Part shown: piece by piece, positions 34,884-43,795 of the stretch
Position numbering within the stretch: position 1 is the stretch's first letter
Layout: every line of letters starts with the position of its first letter
DNA from: Sphingomonas sp.
Lineage (GTDB): Bacteria > Pseudomonadota > Alphaproteobacteria > Sphingomonadales > Sphingomonadaceae
Assembly (NCBI GenBank): GCA_003248865.1
Contig: QFPK01000001.1
Location: 364,709-428,708, forward strand
DNA: 64,000 nucleotides
Direction of reading: 5' to 3'
The notes under the pieces: model-generated
What the model saw: only the letters and a program-made list of their open reading frames with translations
Told to the model about the DNA's origin: nothing
Databases searched by the model: none
Position numbers and translations under genes: made by a program

Positions 34884-36133
34884 TGTGCGTTCGCCTCGGC
34901 AGCCAGAGCCTCGGACAGGCTGGCGGCGAACTGCTGGATATCCTTCAGCAGCCGGGCCGACGCGCGAACGTCCTTCAGCAGCTTGCCTTCGTCGTTGGCG
35001 CCGCTCATCCCCGGATAGTCGTTTCCGATGGTGTGATCGACCTTGCGGCGCAGCACCGTTTCGGTTTCCTTGGTGTCCGCCTTGCGGCCAAGAAGGTTGG
35101 TCGGCACGCGGTTGGCGATGATCCGCAGCTTGGAGGTGAGGCCGTTGGCTTCCAGAACTTCCAGCTGCCTGCGGGCCTGATAGACACCGGAGACGGACAG
35201 GTTGGTCACCAGCACCACGGCGTCGGCGCGTTGCAGCACGCGAACGCTCCATTCCGTCCATGCCTGGGGCAGGTCCACCAGCACCACGTCATAGATCTGC
35301 ACCGCCGTGCGAAGCAGCTGATCGGTGAATTCCGACGTCACGATATCCAGCGGCATCATGTCCGTCGGGCTGGGCAGCACTTCCAGCGACGAGCTGTGCT
35401 TCACCGCCACCGATTGCAGCAATTCGGCATCCAGTCGTTCGGCGTCTTCGATCAGGCTGCCGAGGTGGAGGCTGGGGTGCATGTTCAGGAACAGCGCCGC
35501 GCTCCCGAACTGCACGTCCAGATCGACCAGTCCGACCCGGCTGGTCGCCGCGAGCACGGCGCCGGTCTGGACGGCGATGGAGGTGGTGCCGACGCCGCCG
35601 AGCGCGCCTACGAAAGCGACGACCTTGCCCTGCCGGCGCTGCGGCTGGCTGGGGCGGGTCGCGGCAGGGCGCGCCGGGCGACGGGCGGGCTCGACAGCCT
35701 GCCTCAGCTCTTCGGCCGAGAAGGGGATCGGCAGCACATCAAGCGCACCCGCGCGCAGCAGCGTGCGGGTGTTGCCGACGGTGAGGCCATCGACGGCCGC
35801 GATCACCGAAAGGCCGCCTGCGGCCAGGTGCACGAGGCGGTCAAACGCTTCCAGATTGGCCGGGTCCGTAGGGTTCACCTCGACGATGATGGCATCAACG
35901 TCGGTCAGCAGCGGCGAATTGTCGGCGAGCGTGGCGATGTCCACAATCTGCTCGTCCAGTGTGATCCCGGCCTGGGCCAGCGCATCGGCAGACGGGGCGC
36001 GGCCCTCTGCGCGTGGAACATAGACAAGCTTGAGCGGGCCGGATCCCGGTCCGCGCCCGTCGGTGCGGCGCCAGGGCTCCGCGCCTGGTTCCGCCTGTCC
36101 TGTCATATCCAGGCCCGACTGCTCATAGCCCAT
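34880..36133 (-). CDS. cpaE: Tad pilus localisation ATPase CpaE/TadZ
   Basis: A 417-residue protein. An N-terminal receiver-like domain (LADNSPLLTDVDAIIVEVNPTDP) is followed by a MinD/ParA-type ATPase with a deviant Walker A (GALGGVGTTSIA), VGLVDLDVQFG and YDVVLVDLPQAW. It places the pilus machinery at the pole in related bacteria. GGGGGGAATTG precedes the start at 36133, one base past the stop of the previous gene. Confidence 0.92.
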   Translation of the reverse strand: MGYEQSGLDMTGQAEPGAEPWRRTDGRGPGSGPLKLVYVPRAEGRAPSADALAQAGITLDEQIVDIATLADNSPLLTDVDAIIVEVNPTDPANLEAFDRLVHLAAGGLSVIAAVDGLTVGNTRTLLRAGALDVLPIPFSAEELRQAVEPARRPARPAATRPSQPQRRQGKVVAFVGALGGVGTTSIAVQTGAVLAATSRVGLVDLDVQFGSAALFLNMHPSLHLGSLIEDAERLDAELLQSVAVKHSSSLEVLPSPTDMMPLDIVTSEFTDQLLRTAVQIYDVVLVDLPQAWTEWSVRVLQRADAVVLVTNLSVSGVYQARRQLEVLEANGLTSKLRIIANRVPTNLLGRKADTKETETVLRRKVDHTIGNDYPGMSGANDEGKLLKDVRASARLLKDIQQFAASLSEALAAEANAQ

Positions 36134-36134
36134 C

Positions 36135-36467
36135 TCAATTCCCCCCGAGCACCTGTTCAGAACTTGCCGGTTTGGAGTCGGCCCCACCTTGCGCACCGAC
36201 CGCTGCGCTGCCGTCCAGCTTGGTCAGCGGGCGGATCTTGTCGGTCATGTAGCGGGCAACGGATGCCGCGCTGCGCTTGCCGACGCCACCTTCCATCAGC
36301 GTGCCCGCATATTGCGGGTTCATGTCGATGGTCTGAGCCTGGATGTTGCGCGTGACGGTGCAGCCGAAATCCTTGTCCTCACTGGCAACCGCCGGAGAGG
36401 AGAAGGCAACCGTCAACAGCAGGCCTGAGGCCGCGAAGGGGATGATGGTGAGAAAGCGACGACCCAT
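36135..36467 (-). CDS. Short exported protein in the CpaD position
   Basis: A 110-residue protein with a signal peptide (LLLTVAFSSPAVAS). The mature part has one Cys (FGCTVTRNIQAQTIDMNPQYAG) and ends in a hydrophilic tail. Classical CpaD is about twice as long and has a lipobox. This gene sits exactly where cpaD belongs, between cpaC and cpaE, so it is probably a shortened or sphingomonad-specific equivalent. No enzyme motif is seen. Confidence 0.7.
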   Translation of the reverse strand: MGRRFLTIIPFAASGLLLTVAFSSPAVASEDKDFGCTVTRNIQAQTIDMNPQYAGTLMEGGVGKRSAASVARYMTDKIRPLTKLDGSAAVGAQGGADSKPASSEQVLGGN

Positions 36468-36470
36468 GTT

Positions 36471-37871
36471 TCACCTCACGATATGTCCCGATTCGCCGTC
36501 GATGCCGCCGGGCGTCGGGGTGCTCGCACCCACTGACGCCGGTTTGGCGACGGACTTGCGGGATTCTGTCTTTCCAAGAAGGAATAGGTCCGTGGCGCTG
36601 GGCGCCTGGATTCGGTCTGTGGGAACGGCGATCTGGTCGGGCCGTACCGGGCGAACGATGCGCGGCGTCACGGTGATGACCAGTTCCGTTTCCTGTTTGT
36701 TGAATGCGGTGGAGCGGAACAGCGCACCAATGATGGGCAGCTTGCCCAGCAGGGGAACGGCACGAACCGAGTCGGAGAAGTCCGACTGGATCAGACCGGC
36801 CATCGCGAAGGATTGCCCGTCCCGCAGTTCCAGCGAGGTGACAGCGCGGCGCACCTTCAGGCCCGGAATGGTGGTACCGTCCAGCTCCACCGAGGCATCA
36901 CGGTCGAGCGAGCTGACTTCGGGCGCGACGCGCAGGTTCACCAGCCCGTCCCCGAGCACGGTGGGGGTGAAGGCGAGCGCGACACCGAACTGCTTGAATT
37001 CGATCTGCACGCGACCTTGATTGTCTACGCCAGTCGGAACCGGGAATTCACCACCGGCCAGGAAGTTGGCGGTCTCGCCCGAGAGTGCAACGAGGTTGGG
37101 ATTGGCCAGCGTGCGCACCAAGCCGTTCCGTTCCAGTGCTTCGAACTGGATGTCGAGAGTTGAGCCGAAGAGGTTGGACAGGAAGCCGGCGAACGGGCCT
37201 TGGGCCATGTCCGTCGAACGGCCGATGCCGCCGTCCTTCCACACCGCTTGCGAAATCCCCAGCTGCTTGACGGTGCCGCGCGACATCTCGGAGACCCGCA
37301 CTTCCAGCAATACCTGCTGCGGCGAGCCTACGGACATCATGTTGACAACCTTCTGCGGTGCATAGGTGTCTGCCAAAGCCACGATGCGTTCAGCGACCAG
37401 CGGGCTGGAAACCTGGCCCCGGATGATGATCGAATCATTGGCGGTGTTGATCTGCACATCCTCACCGGGGAAGGTGTCCGCGATCTGGCGCTTCAGGCCC
37501 AGCGTGTCGGGGCCGACCACCACGTCCACCACGGCTATCAGACCGCCGCCGCGATCATAGAGCGCGAGGTTGGTGGAGCCGGTGGCGCGCCCCAGCACAT
37601 AGACGCTGTTGGTGGAGAGCGGCATCACGTCCGCGATTTCCGGGTTGCCGATCATGGCGCGGGCAAAGGCCCGGTCCAGCTTCAGCACCTGGGACTTGTT
37701 GACGGGCACCGCCATCACTGCGCCCGACTTGCCGTCGGACTGGCTGACTGTCTGCGCGACGGCCGGGGTTGCGGCGGGGCCGGACAGGGCGATCAGGGCT
37801 GCGGCGGATGCGGTGAGGAAGAGGAAAGCGCCTCCTCCATTCATGCTGCGCGGCTCAAACTTGCTGGACAT
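36471..37871 (-). CDS. cpaC: Tad secretin CpaC/RcpA
   Basis: A 466-residue outer-membrane secretin. The N-terminal domain (LKLDRAFARAMIGNPEIADVMPLS, STNLALYDRGGG) and a BON-like segment are followed by the secretin core with VLLEVRVSEMSRG, LANPNLVALSGETANFLAGGEFPVP and PLLGKLPIIGALFRS. It forms the pilus exit pore. The start at 37871 has GAGGACC nearby; MNGGG ten codons later is an alternative closer to the signal peptide. Confidence 0.94.
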   Translation of the reverse strand: MSSKFEPRSMNGGGAFLFLTASAAALIALSGPAATPAVAQTVSQSDGKSGAVMAVPVNKSQVLKLDRAFARAMIGNPEIADVMPLSTNSVYVLGRATGSTNLALYDRGGGLIAVVDVVVGPDTLGLKRQIADTFPGEDVQINTANDSIIIRGQVSSPLVAERIVALADTYAPQKVVNMMSVGSPQQVLLEVRVSEMSRGTVKQLGISQAVWKDGGIGRSTDMAQGPFAGFLSNLFGSTLDIQFEALERNGLVRTLANPNLVALSGETANFLAGGEFPVPTGVDNQGRVQIEFKQFGVALAFTPTVLGDGLVNLRVAPEVSSLDRDASVELDGTTIPGLKVRRAVTSLELRDGQSFAMAGLIQSDFSDSVRAVPLLGKLPIIGALFRSTAFNKQETELVITVTPRIVRPVRPDQIAVPTDRIQAPSATDLFLLGKTESRKSVAKPASVGASTPTPGGIDGESGHIVR

Positions 37872-37930
37872 GAAAGGGGTCCTCACCATTTTCCTTGTGA
37901 ACCACGTGTCTCGGGCGTTCACTGGGGCGC

Positions 37931-38800
37931 TCATTTCGGCACCTGATAGACGGAGGTTTCGGTTCCGCGGACGATCCTCACTTCGGTTCCACCGGGGTAG
38001 AGGCGGGGCTGGGCCGGGGTGCTGCCGCCGACACCCGGCGTAGACGGCGCGGGTGTCGCGGATGCCGAGGCGCCCCTGTCCGGCGCCGGACGCATCCCGA
38101 AGGTGTCGAAGGCGTTAGCCGTTGCCAGCGGAACCCTGGATTCGTCGCCGGTGGCGCGCAGGGCGAGCTGCAGTGTCCCGACGGCCTGCGCCAGTGCTAT
38201 CTTTTGCGCTTCGGCCGGCGTTACTTCGATGGTCGCCGACTTCACGATCGTGGGTTCGCTTGTGGAGGTGTCGGAAATCTGGCCGATAGCCAGCACACGG
38301 ACGCCTTGCACCACAACACCGGCATAAGCCTGCTTCTCGTCGTCGAAGTTGCGCGTCATGAACACGTCAACACGGTCCCCGGGGGCGAGGAAGCCGCCCG
38401 CGCCGGAGGTTTCGGTGACTGGGATGGAGACGGCCCGCATTTCCGGGCCGAGAAGGGTGGATGAAGCTAGCCGGCCGGCACCACCAGTGACGGCAGTAGC
38501 CAGGATGACCTCACCTTCCTTGATATCGCGGAGCGCGGTGCGGTTGCCGTCTCCGACGGCGTCCTGCGTCTTGCCATAGGCATCTGCCGGCAGCGCACCA
38601 GGCCAGGGCTGGGTGGTCAGCATGTTGGGCGCGAGCTTGTCGCCGAATTTCAGGGCTTGCGAGGCGACGACCACATAGGTCTTCGGCGCTTCGGCCTGGG
38701 GAGCGGCCTGATCCTTGTTCATGACCATACGGGCCGCAAGCACGGCGAGCAATCCCAGCAGGACAGCCCCCAGCAGCAGGAAGATGGATGAACGACGCAT
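37931..38800 (-). CDS. cpaB: Flp pilus assembly protein CpaB/RcpC
   Basis: A 289-residue protein with an N-terminal membrane anchor (IFLLLGAVLLGLLAVLAARMVM). The SAF domain reads YVVVASQALKFGDKLAPNML, and the RcpC domain follows with MRAVSIPVTETSGAGGFLAPGDRVDVFMT. It probably modifies or stabilises the secretin in the periplasm. First gene after the pilin; CtrA-like half sites lie upstream. Confidence 0.93.
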   Translation of the reverse strand: MRRSSIFLLLGAVLLGLLAVLAARMVMNKDQAAPQAEAPKTYVVVASQALKFGDKLAPNMLTTQPWPGALPADAYGKTQDAVGDGNRTALRDIKEGEVILATAVTGGAGRLASSTLLGPEMRAVSIPVTETSGAGGFLAPGDRVDVFMTRNFDDEKQAYAGVVVQGVRVLAIGQISDTSTSEPTIVKSATIEVTPAEAQKIALAQAVGTLQLALRATGDESRVPLATANAFDTFGMRPAPDRGASASATPAPSTPGVGGSTPAQPRLYPGGTEVRIVRGTETSVYQVPK

Positions 38801-38871
38801 GGCCCGACACCTTGCAGTTGGCGCCCCTTGCGCAGCTTCGCCGCGTTGATCAGGGCGCTGATTTTATCTTT

Positions 38872-38938
38872 ATGGTTAACGAGCTGAGGGGGCGAAAACG
38901 CCCGACATCAAGCCCGGCTCCATTGTTGCTTTAACCAA
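38872..38938. promoter_or_regulatory. Two CtrA-type half sites upstream of cpaB
   Basis: TTAACCAT on the minus strand (38872-38879) and TTAACCAA on the plus strand (38931-38938) lie between the pilin and cpaB. In other alphaproteobacteria CtrA half sites of this form control pilus genes. This is inference from motif and context. Confidence 0.35.
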
Positions 38939-38956
38939 TATGGCGTCTTAAGGAAT

Positions 38957-38990
38957 CTGGGCCCCCGCACCAGGCGGCACGGAGGCCCAG
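38957..38990 (-). terminator. Hairpin between pilin and cpaB (attenuator)
   Basis: CTGGGCCCCCG-loop-CGGAGGCCCAG pairs 10 of 11 bases, and there is no long T-run. It is the kind of hairpin that raises pilin mRNA above that of the downstream genes. Confidence 0.5.
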
Positions 38991-39013
38991 AATTATCCGA
39001 CTACAGGATCGGC

Positions 39014-39190
39014 TTAGTCAGCCGTCTTGTTCATGTTGGTCGTGGCAGTCGTGACCTTGGTTTGGATCGCGTTGCCAAGAGCCGAGAAGGACGCGGCAAC
39101 GGCCACACCGATCACAGCCAGGATCAGAGCGTATTCAGCGGCCGAAGCACCAGCCTTATCGCCGATCATCTTTTGCAGAAGCTTTTTCAT
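39014..39190 (-). CDS. Flp/Fap pilin
   Basis: A 58-residue type IVb pilin. The leader KKLLQKMIGDKAG is followed by ASAAEYALILAVIGVAVAASFSAL. The prepilin site G14/ASAAEY has Glu at +5 and Tyr at +6, as CpaA requires. The ATG at 39190 is preferred because AGAGGG lies nine bases before it; the ATG three codons earlier would sit directly on that ribosome site. A single pilin gene is present here. Confidence 0.93.
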   Translation of the reverse strand: MKKLLQKMIGDKAGASAAEYALILAVIGVAVAASFSALGNAIQTKVTTATTNMNKTAD

Positions 39191-39884
39191 TTGCGACATC
39201 CCTCTATTATGATCCGAACATTGTCGGACTTGTTTTTCCTGCAGGCACATTACCTGCGAGGTGTTACCGAGCTCAGATCCCCCGCGACTAGGGTGGCTTC
39301 CAGGTTTTCTGCCTTCTGGCAGTGTTCCACCTGTTGGCCCGGACCGTGTCTCATCCACAGTGGTAACCACGACCCGTTCCGGATGCAATACAAAAAAAGT
39401 CCGGAACCCTCTTGGGAAACAAGGTTTTTTGCATTCATTAACATTGTGACATCGCGGCCACAGGCTTCGGTGCACCATGGAGTTGGCGGAGTCGCACATG
39501 TCCAACACCAGATCATGTGCCGTTAGGCAGGCATTTCCACAGCATCTGCGGTGCCGGAATTTGTCTATCTTGCCCTCGGCGACAAAGCGCGTTCGGCGAT
39601 GTTGCCGCCTGATCTGATCAAGGTATTTGGCGGCAGCCTCAAGAAAAAACGGGCGCCGAGCGCGACCATGCCGTCTGTCGATTCAAAATTACTGGCATTT
39701 GCGAATCGGTGGCCGGTGATCCTGCAGCCGCCTCAGCTCGGTCAGGCGCGGCGCATTGCCGGCGCTGTGCTCGTTGCCGGCGGGGCAGTGGAGCAAGTCT
39801 GACTAAAAGAAAATGGCGGATGACCGAATCGGTCATCCGCCACGTTTGCGTTCTGCCGGCATTTTGCTGCCGGTTGTCGACCGG
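39191..39884. other. Gene-free stretch between TadG-like gene and pilin
   Basis: Nearly 700 bases with no credible gene; short frames on both strands lack ribosome sites and family features. The pilin promoter and a long leader should lie in the lower half, which has AT-rich runs (39390-39450). The terminator of the TadG-like gene is at 39804-39842. Confidence 0.5.
39804..39842 (-). terminator. Rho-independent terminator of the TadG-like gene
   Basis: TGGCGGATGACC-loop-GGTCATCCGCCA is a perfect 12-bp stem. On the minus strand it is followed by TTTTCTTTTA. It ends the TadE-TadG transcript before the pilin region. Confidence 0.88.
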
Positions 39885-41042
39885 TCAGCTGACCAGGCGT
39901 GACATGCCATCTCCCAGTGTGCCTGTCTTGGGGCAGCGCATCAGGATGCGGATGTCGTCATAGTCCTTGTCGCTGCCGCCATTCGGCGGACGGTCTTCCC
40001 AGCCGAAGTACATGTACTTGCCCGGAAGGCAGGGCAGACCGGATACTTGCGGTGTGCGGTTTTTCCCCTTCGGGATGACCGTGCCGCTCTTGTTCGGGTC
40101 GCAGAGATCCTTTGTGTCGCAGCGGACTGTTTCCAGGATCGACTGAGTCAGTCCCGAAAAATTCTCCACACCGGCCGCAATCACGGTGTCGGTGTAGTGG
40201 TTGAACAGCATGTTCGCTTTGTTATTGTCGTAATTCGTCCATGCGTTCTTCGTTGTGGTCGTGTTGGAGACCGCCTGCTTCACTTCCCGGATATTCTCGA
40301 GGCGGAAGCTCAGGCTTTCGCCCTTGTCACATTCGGGCCAGATGTAATTGCCTACTTTTCCGAAACCGCGCTTGCCAGCTTCCGTCCAGAAGTTGCTGAC
40401 CCCGGTCCCACTGGTGGGAACATTATCTGCAATCAGCGTCATCTGTGACCGCCGAGATGCAGCCGTTCCAGTGCCATTATACTTATAGCAATAAGCATAA
40501 AGTCGGTTGTAATCCCATGCCTCGTTGTCGAGGTCGGTCTTCTCAGGCGGCTCATATTGCACGATCACCTGACGGGCCGCGATTGCCTGCACCTGCATGT
40601 TCGGCGCGCTCTTGTCGAAATACTGCAGAAAGATCGTGGGAATGCCGTTGCGACGCTCTGCGGAGCGCAAGGCTCTCACGCGCACGGCGTTGATCATCGC
40701 CGCATCGGACGAAGGCGTGAAGCTATGAGCGGCCGGGTCCCAAATTCCGATCTCGACATCGCTGCTCTGCGTGACGGCACCAAAGCCATCGGGCACGTTC
40801 CGGCCTGCGTAATCCACACCGGCCGCCTTCGCGTCACTTGCGACATCGATCTTGGAGATCGCGGCAAGCGCCCCCGCATCTGCGGCGGACTGGAGCCGCC
40901 CCTGCACGTAGCGGAAGTTCGCGATGTCGACCGTGATGGCGGCGGCGCCGACAAGCATCGGAAGTGCCATGGCAACGAGAATGGCCACAGCTGCTGTTTT
41001 GTCGCGGCGTAACCGCCGCAGATTTCGGGATAAGCCAATCAT
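39885..41042 (-). CDS. TadG-like pilus assembly protein
   Basis: A 385-residue protein with one N-terminal membrane segment (AVAILVAMALPMLVGAAAITVDIANF) followed by VQGRLQSAADAGALAA, the TadE/TadG-like signature. The large C-terminal part is periplasmic, with several Cys residues (CYKYN, CDKGES, CDTKDLCDP, CLPGKY) that probably form disulfides. It lies just downstream of TadE. Likely a minor pseudopilin or anchoring component. Confidence 0.85.
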   Translation of the reverse strand: MIGLSRNLRRLRRDKTAAVAILVAMALPMLVGAAAITVDIANFRYVQGRLQSAADAGALAAISKIDVASDAKAAGVDYAGRNVPDGFGAVTQSSDVEIGIWDPAAHSFTPSSDAAMINAVRVRALRSAERRNGIPTIFLQYFDKSAPNMQVQAIAARQVIVQYEPPEKTDLDNEAWDYNRLYAYCYKYNGTGTAASRRSQMTLIADNVPTSGTGVSNFWTEAGKRGFGKVGNYIWPECDKGESLSFRLENIREVKQAVSNTTTTKNAWTNYDNNKANMLFNHYTDTVIAAGVENFSGLTQSILETVRCDTKDLCDPNKSGTVIPKGKNRTPQVSGLPCLPGKYMYFGWEDRPPNGGSDKDYDDIRILMRCPKTGTLGDGMSRLVS

Positions 41043-41091
41043 AAAAACAACCCCTGCCTTATTGTTTTCGCTCTGGAGGAGAGCCGTTACC

Positions 41092-41625
41092 TTAATTGGT
41101 GAACGGCAATTCCTGTTTCATTTCGATTTCGGTCCTCAGTGTTGAGCTTGTTGATTTGCTATAGAAATTAATTGGGGACGCCTTTGCCATCGGCACGGTC
41201 ACGACCGTGGTGTAGACGTTGGTTGCGGCGTTGCTTGGCGTCGTCTGTGCGACGGTGATGGTTGCATTGGCTCGCGCCCAGCCAGGCAGTCGGCTCCGGA
41301 TTTCGGCCGCTGCGCCGGTGGAGGCCATCGTGTTCACCGCCATCTGGCGCGTAACGTCGCGGGCAGCCGACTGCATCGAGCTGTAGGTGAACAATGTGAG
41401 CCCATACTCGACAGTGCCAAACAGAAGTCCCAGCAGAACGGGCGTGACCAGCGCGAACTCGATCGCGACGGAACCGTCACGCCGAGCCCCAAGCCGCTTC
41501 AGCAGGCTTGCGGGGTGCGAAAACGCACGATTCGCAGGGGCTTCGACCATGGCCGAAGGCGCACACACGGATTCTGGCTCAGCGCACAGAAGGGGGTGCG
41601 CACCCCTTTTTTGATCAAGCGACAT
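41092..41625 (-). CDS. TadE-like minor pilin
   Basis: A 177-residue protein. RRDGSVAIEFALVTPVLLGLLFGTVEYG (residues 49-76) is the TadE prepilin-like helix. The 48 residues before it are an unusually long, poorly conserved leader. The start at 41625 has AAGGG eight bases upstream; a later ATG at 41550 would remove the part holding a perfect GGGGTGCGCACCCC palindrome. Probably a Tad pseudopilin processed by CpaA. Confidence 0.85.
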   Translation of the reverse strand: MSLDQKRGAHPLLCAEPESVCAPSAMVEAPANRAFSHPASLLKRLGARRDGSVAIEFALVTPVLLGLLFGTVEYGLTLFTYSSMQSAARDVTRQMAVNTMASTGAAAEIRSRLPGWARANATITVAQTTPSNAATNVYTTVVTVPMAKASPINFYSKSTSSTLRTEIEMKQELPFTN

Positions 41626-41759
41626 ATCACGGCCCTTCTCGCCGCTGTTCTTATATGACTCGGAGTCATACATCAGTTGCGGCAATCAAACAACCGGTTA
41701 GCAGCTTTTACCCTGCCCCGCTGTCAACTATTGTTACATGCGCGACATATTTCAGACCT

Positions 41760-42227
41760 TCACGCCGAGATATGCTGCACGCCCGCCTTGCGGCGGCGAA
41801 TCGCCAAACCCATGAATCCAAAGCCGGCGACCAGCATCACCCAGGTGTCGGGTTGCGGAACGCCAGGTACCGGAGGGGTCGGATCCGGCAGCCCACCACC
41901 GCCGCTGCCGCCACCGCCGCCACCCCCGCCGGGAAAACCCCCGCCGCCACCGCCGAAACCCGACGATCCGGAAGGCGTGAAGCCGGTGAGCGCCTCTGTC
42001 GGCATGTCGACAATGGGCGACAGTTCCGCGGTGCCCACGGGCCCGACCGTCGGGCATTCCGTGATCTGCGCGGTCTGCACCCGGCTTTGCGTGGCTTTCT
42101 GCACCTTGGGCTTGCTGGCAGGCCGCGATTTGCTGACCGCCGGTTTCGCCTGCTGAACCGCAACGACCGAGCCAGCGCCCATGCCCCCGGCGAGCAGGAG
42201 CGCACAGATTTCCTTTGTGCCAATCAT
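41760..42227 (-). CDS. PEPxxWA-CTERM-like exported protein
   Basis: A 155-residue protein with an N-terminal signal (ICALLLAGGMGAGSVVAV), a basic Ser/Lys region, a nearly pure glycine stretch, then PDPTPPVPGVPQPDTWVMLVAGFGFMGLAIRRRK. The last part is a PEP-CTERM-type sorting tail with PQPDTW in place of PEPxxWA. Such proteins are sorted by exosortase/archaeosortase-like systems, none of which is visible here. It is next to the Tad genes on the same strand. Confidence 0.72.
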   Translation of the reverse strand: MIGTKEICALLLAGGMGAGSVVAVQQAKPAVSKSRPASKPKVQKATQSRVQTAQITECPTVGPVGTAELSPIVDMPTEALTGFTPSGSSGFGGGGGGFPGGGGGGGGSGGGGLPDPTPPVPGVPQPDTWVMLVAGFGFMGLAIRRRKAGVQHISA

Positions 42228-42525
42228 TTTTCGTAACTTCCGACCACTGAGAGCCGGTTCGGAAGGCATGCCCGGACTGCCGCCAAGGTGACCCGCGGAT
42301 ACGGGATTCCCAATGATGGCCCTCCGCCGGACAGCGCCCGATCAGGCTCTGAATCCAACGCGAACAGGAGTTGGCCCGGACCTTTGCGTGCCCGATGCAG
42401 TTACGACCGATTTTCTGTTGGATTGCGCTCTGACGGCGCTGCGACCACAGACCTTATCTGCCTATCGCACGCCGAATTCAAACAATTGAAAAGTTAACGC
42501 AATAAGGATTTACAATTGGCAACAA

Positions 42526-43227
42526 CTAGTGGGACTGATTGCGGCCCCCGAACAGCGCGGAACCCACCCGGATATGGGTGGCGCCCAGCCGGGCCGCGAC
42601 ATCATAATCATGGCTCATTCCCATGCTGAGTTTGGCCAGTCCGTGGCGGTGCCCAAGCTTTGCCAGCAGCGCGAAGTAAGGAGCAGGGTCTTTTTCGGCG
42701 GGCGGCACGGCCATCAGGCCGCTGATCGTCAGACCCGCCTTGGCACAATCCACGAGGAGGGCGGGCAGTTCCGCAACGGAGACTCCGCCCTTCTGGGCCT
42801 CTGCGCCGATGTTCACCTGTACAAACAGGTCCGGTGCGCGCCCCTCCGATTCGATGGCACGCGCCAGAGCTTGTACCAGCGAGGGACGATCCACCGAATG
42901 GATGGCGTGAAACAGCCGCACCGCGTCGGCCGCCTTGTTTGATTGCAGCTGCCCGACCAGATGGAGTTCGATGTCCGGCCACTCCGCCGCCAGCCCCGGC
43001 CATTTGGCAGCGGCCTCCTGCACCCGATTCTCGCCGAACCGGCGCTGACCGGCCAGGATCAGCGGGCGAATCACCTCTGCATCAAATGTTTTCGTTATCG
43101 CGATCAGGGCGGGGGCGGGGTGCCCGCCCAGCCGCGCCTCTGCCCCGGAAACCGCCAAAATCTGGCGCAGGCGCTCGGCGGCCGATCCTTCCGGCTGCGG
43201 GGCGGGAGCTGCAATGGCCTTCTTCAT
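42526..43227 (-). CDS. PLP homeostasis protein (YggS/PLPBP family)
   Basis: A 233-residue fold-III PLP protein without the racemase catalytic residues. ALIAITKTFDAEVIRPL carries the PLP-binding Lys, followed by RFGENRVQEA, HLVGQLQSNKA, LSMGMSHDYDVAARLGATHIRVGSALFG. It buffers pyridoxal phosphate and affects amino-acid balance. Diverges from the ThiE-like gene with 22 bases between starts. Confidence 0.93.
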   Translation of the reverse strand: MKKAIAAPAPQPEGSAAERLRQILAVSGAEARLGGHPAPALIAITKTFDAEVIRPLILAGQRRFGENRVQEAAAKWPGLAAEWPDIELHLVGQLQSNKAADAVRLFHAIHSVDRPSLVQALARAIESEGRAPDLFVQVNIGAEAQKGGVSVAELPALLVDCAKAGLTISGLMAVPPAEKDPAPYFALLAKLGHRHGLAKLSMGMSHDYDVAARLGATHIRVGSALFGGRNQSH

Positions 43228-43249
43228 GGCGTTGCGGTAAGCCCGGTGC

Positions 43250-43795
43250 ATGCGCCGGGCAAGAGTTCCGACCCAATGGCTGTTCACCGACGAGCGACTG
43301 GGTGGCCACAAACCCGACGATCCGCTTTGGTCGGCCGTGCGCAGACTGCCGCGCGGCGGCGGTATCGTCTTTCGTCATTACCGTTGGCCTCAGCCCGAAC
43401 GGCTGGCCTTGCTGGCCAAGCTGGAGGGGCTTGCGCGTCGTCGCCACCTCATCCTGATCGGAAGCGAAATCGCAAACGCCAGCGGCGGCCGACATCTGCC
43501 CGGCCATGCGCGCCGCCGCCACCGGCCCGCCATCGGTTTGCTGACTGCAGCCGTGCATAGCCAGCGCGACCTGCTGCAGGCGTTTCGGAGCGGGGCGGAC
43601 CTGGTCTTCCTGTCCCCCGTGTTCTCGACGGAAAGCCACCCGGGCGCCGCCCCGATAGGGTCGGTGCGATTCGGCCTTTCCGCGCGCGGCGTGCCGGGTC
43701 CGGTGATGGCGCTGGGCGGCATGACCGGCGCGCGGGCGCGCCGCCTGGCCCCGCTGGGCGCCGCCGGCTTCGCGGGAATCGATTGCTGGCGCTAA
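43250..43795 (+). CDS. Thiamine phosphate synthase-like protein (ThiE/TenI)
   Basis: A 181-residue TIM-barrel protein. LFTDERLGG begins the first strand, and DLVFLSPVFSTESHPGAAPIG and GPVMALGGMTGARARRL are ThiE/TenI blocks. The usual pyrophosphate residues are partly changed, and the N-terminus is short. It may be a TenI-like aminase-related protein rather than the main thiamine phosphate synthase. No other thi gene is adjacent. Confidence 0.72.
   Translation: MRRARVPTQWLFTDERLGGHKPDDPLWSAVRRLPRGGGIVFRHYRWPQPERLALLAKLEGLARRRHLILIGSEIANASGGRHLPGHARRRHRPAIGLLTAAVHSQRDLLQAFRSGADLVFLSPVFSTESHPGAAPIGSVRFGLSARGVPGPVMALGGMTGARARRLAPLGAAGFAGIDCWR

Noticed and set aside
39551..39802. 83-residue plus-strand open frame between TadG-like gene and pilin
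   Set aside because: No ribosome site, no family features, and it overlaps other weak frames on the opposite strand.
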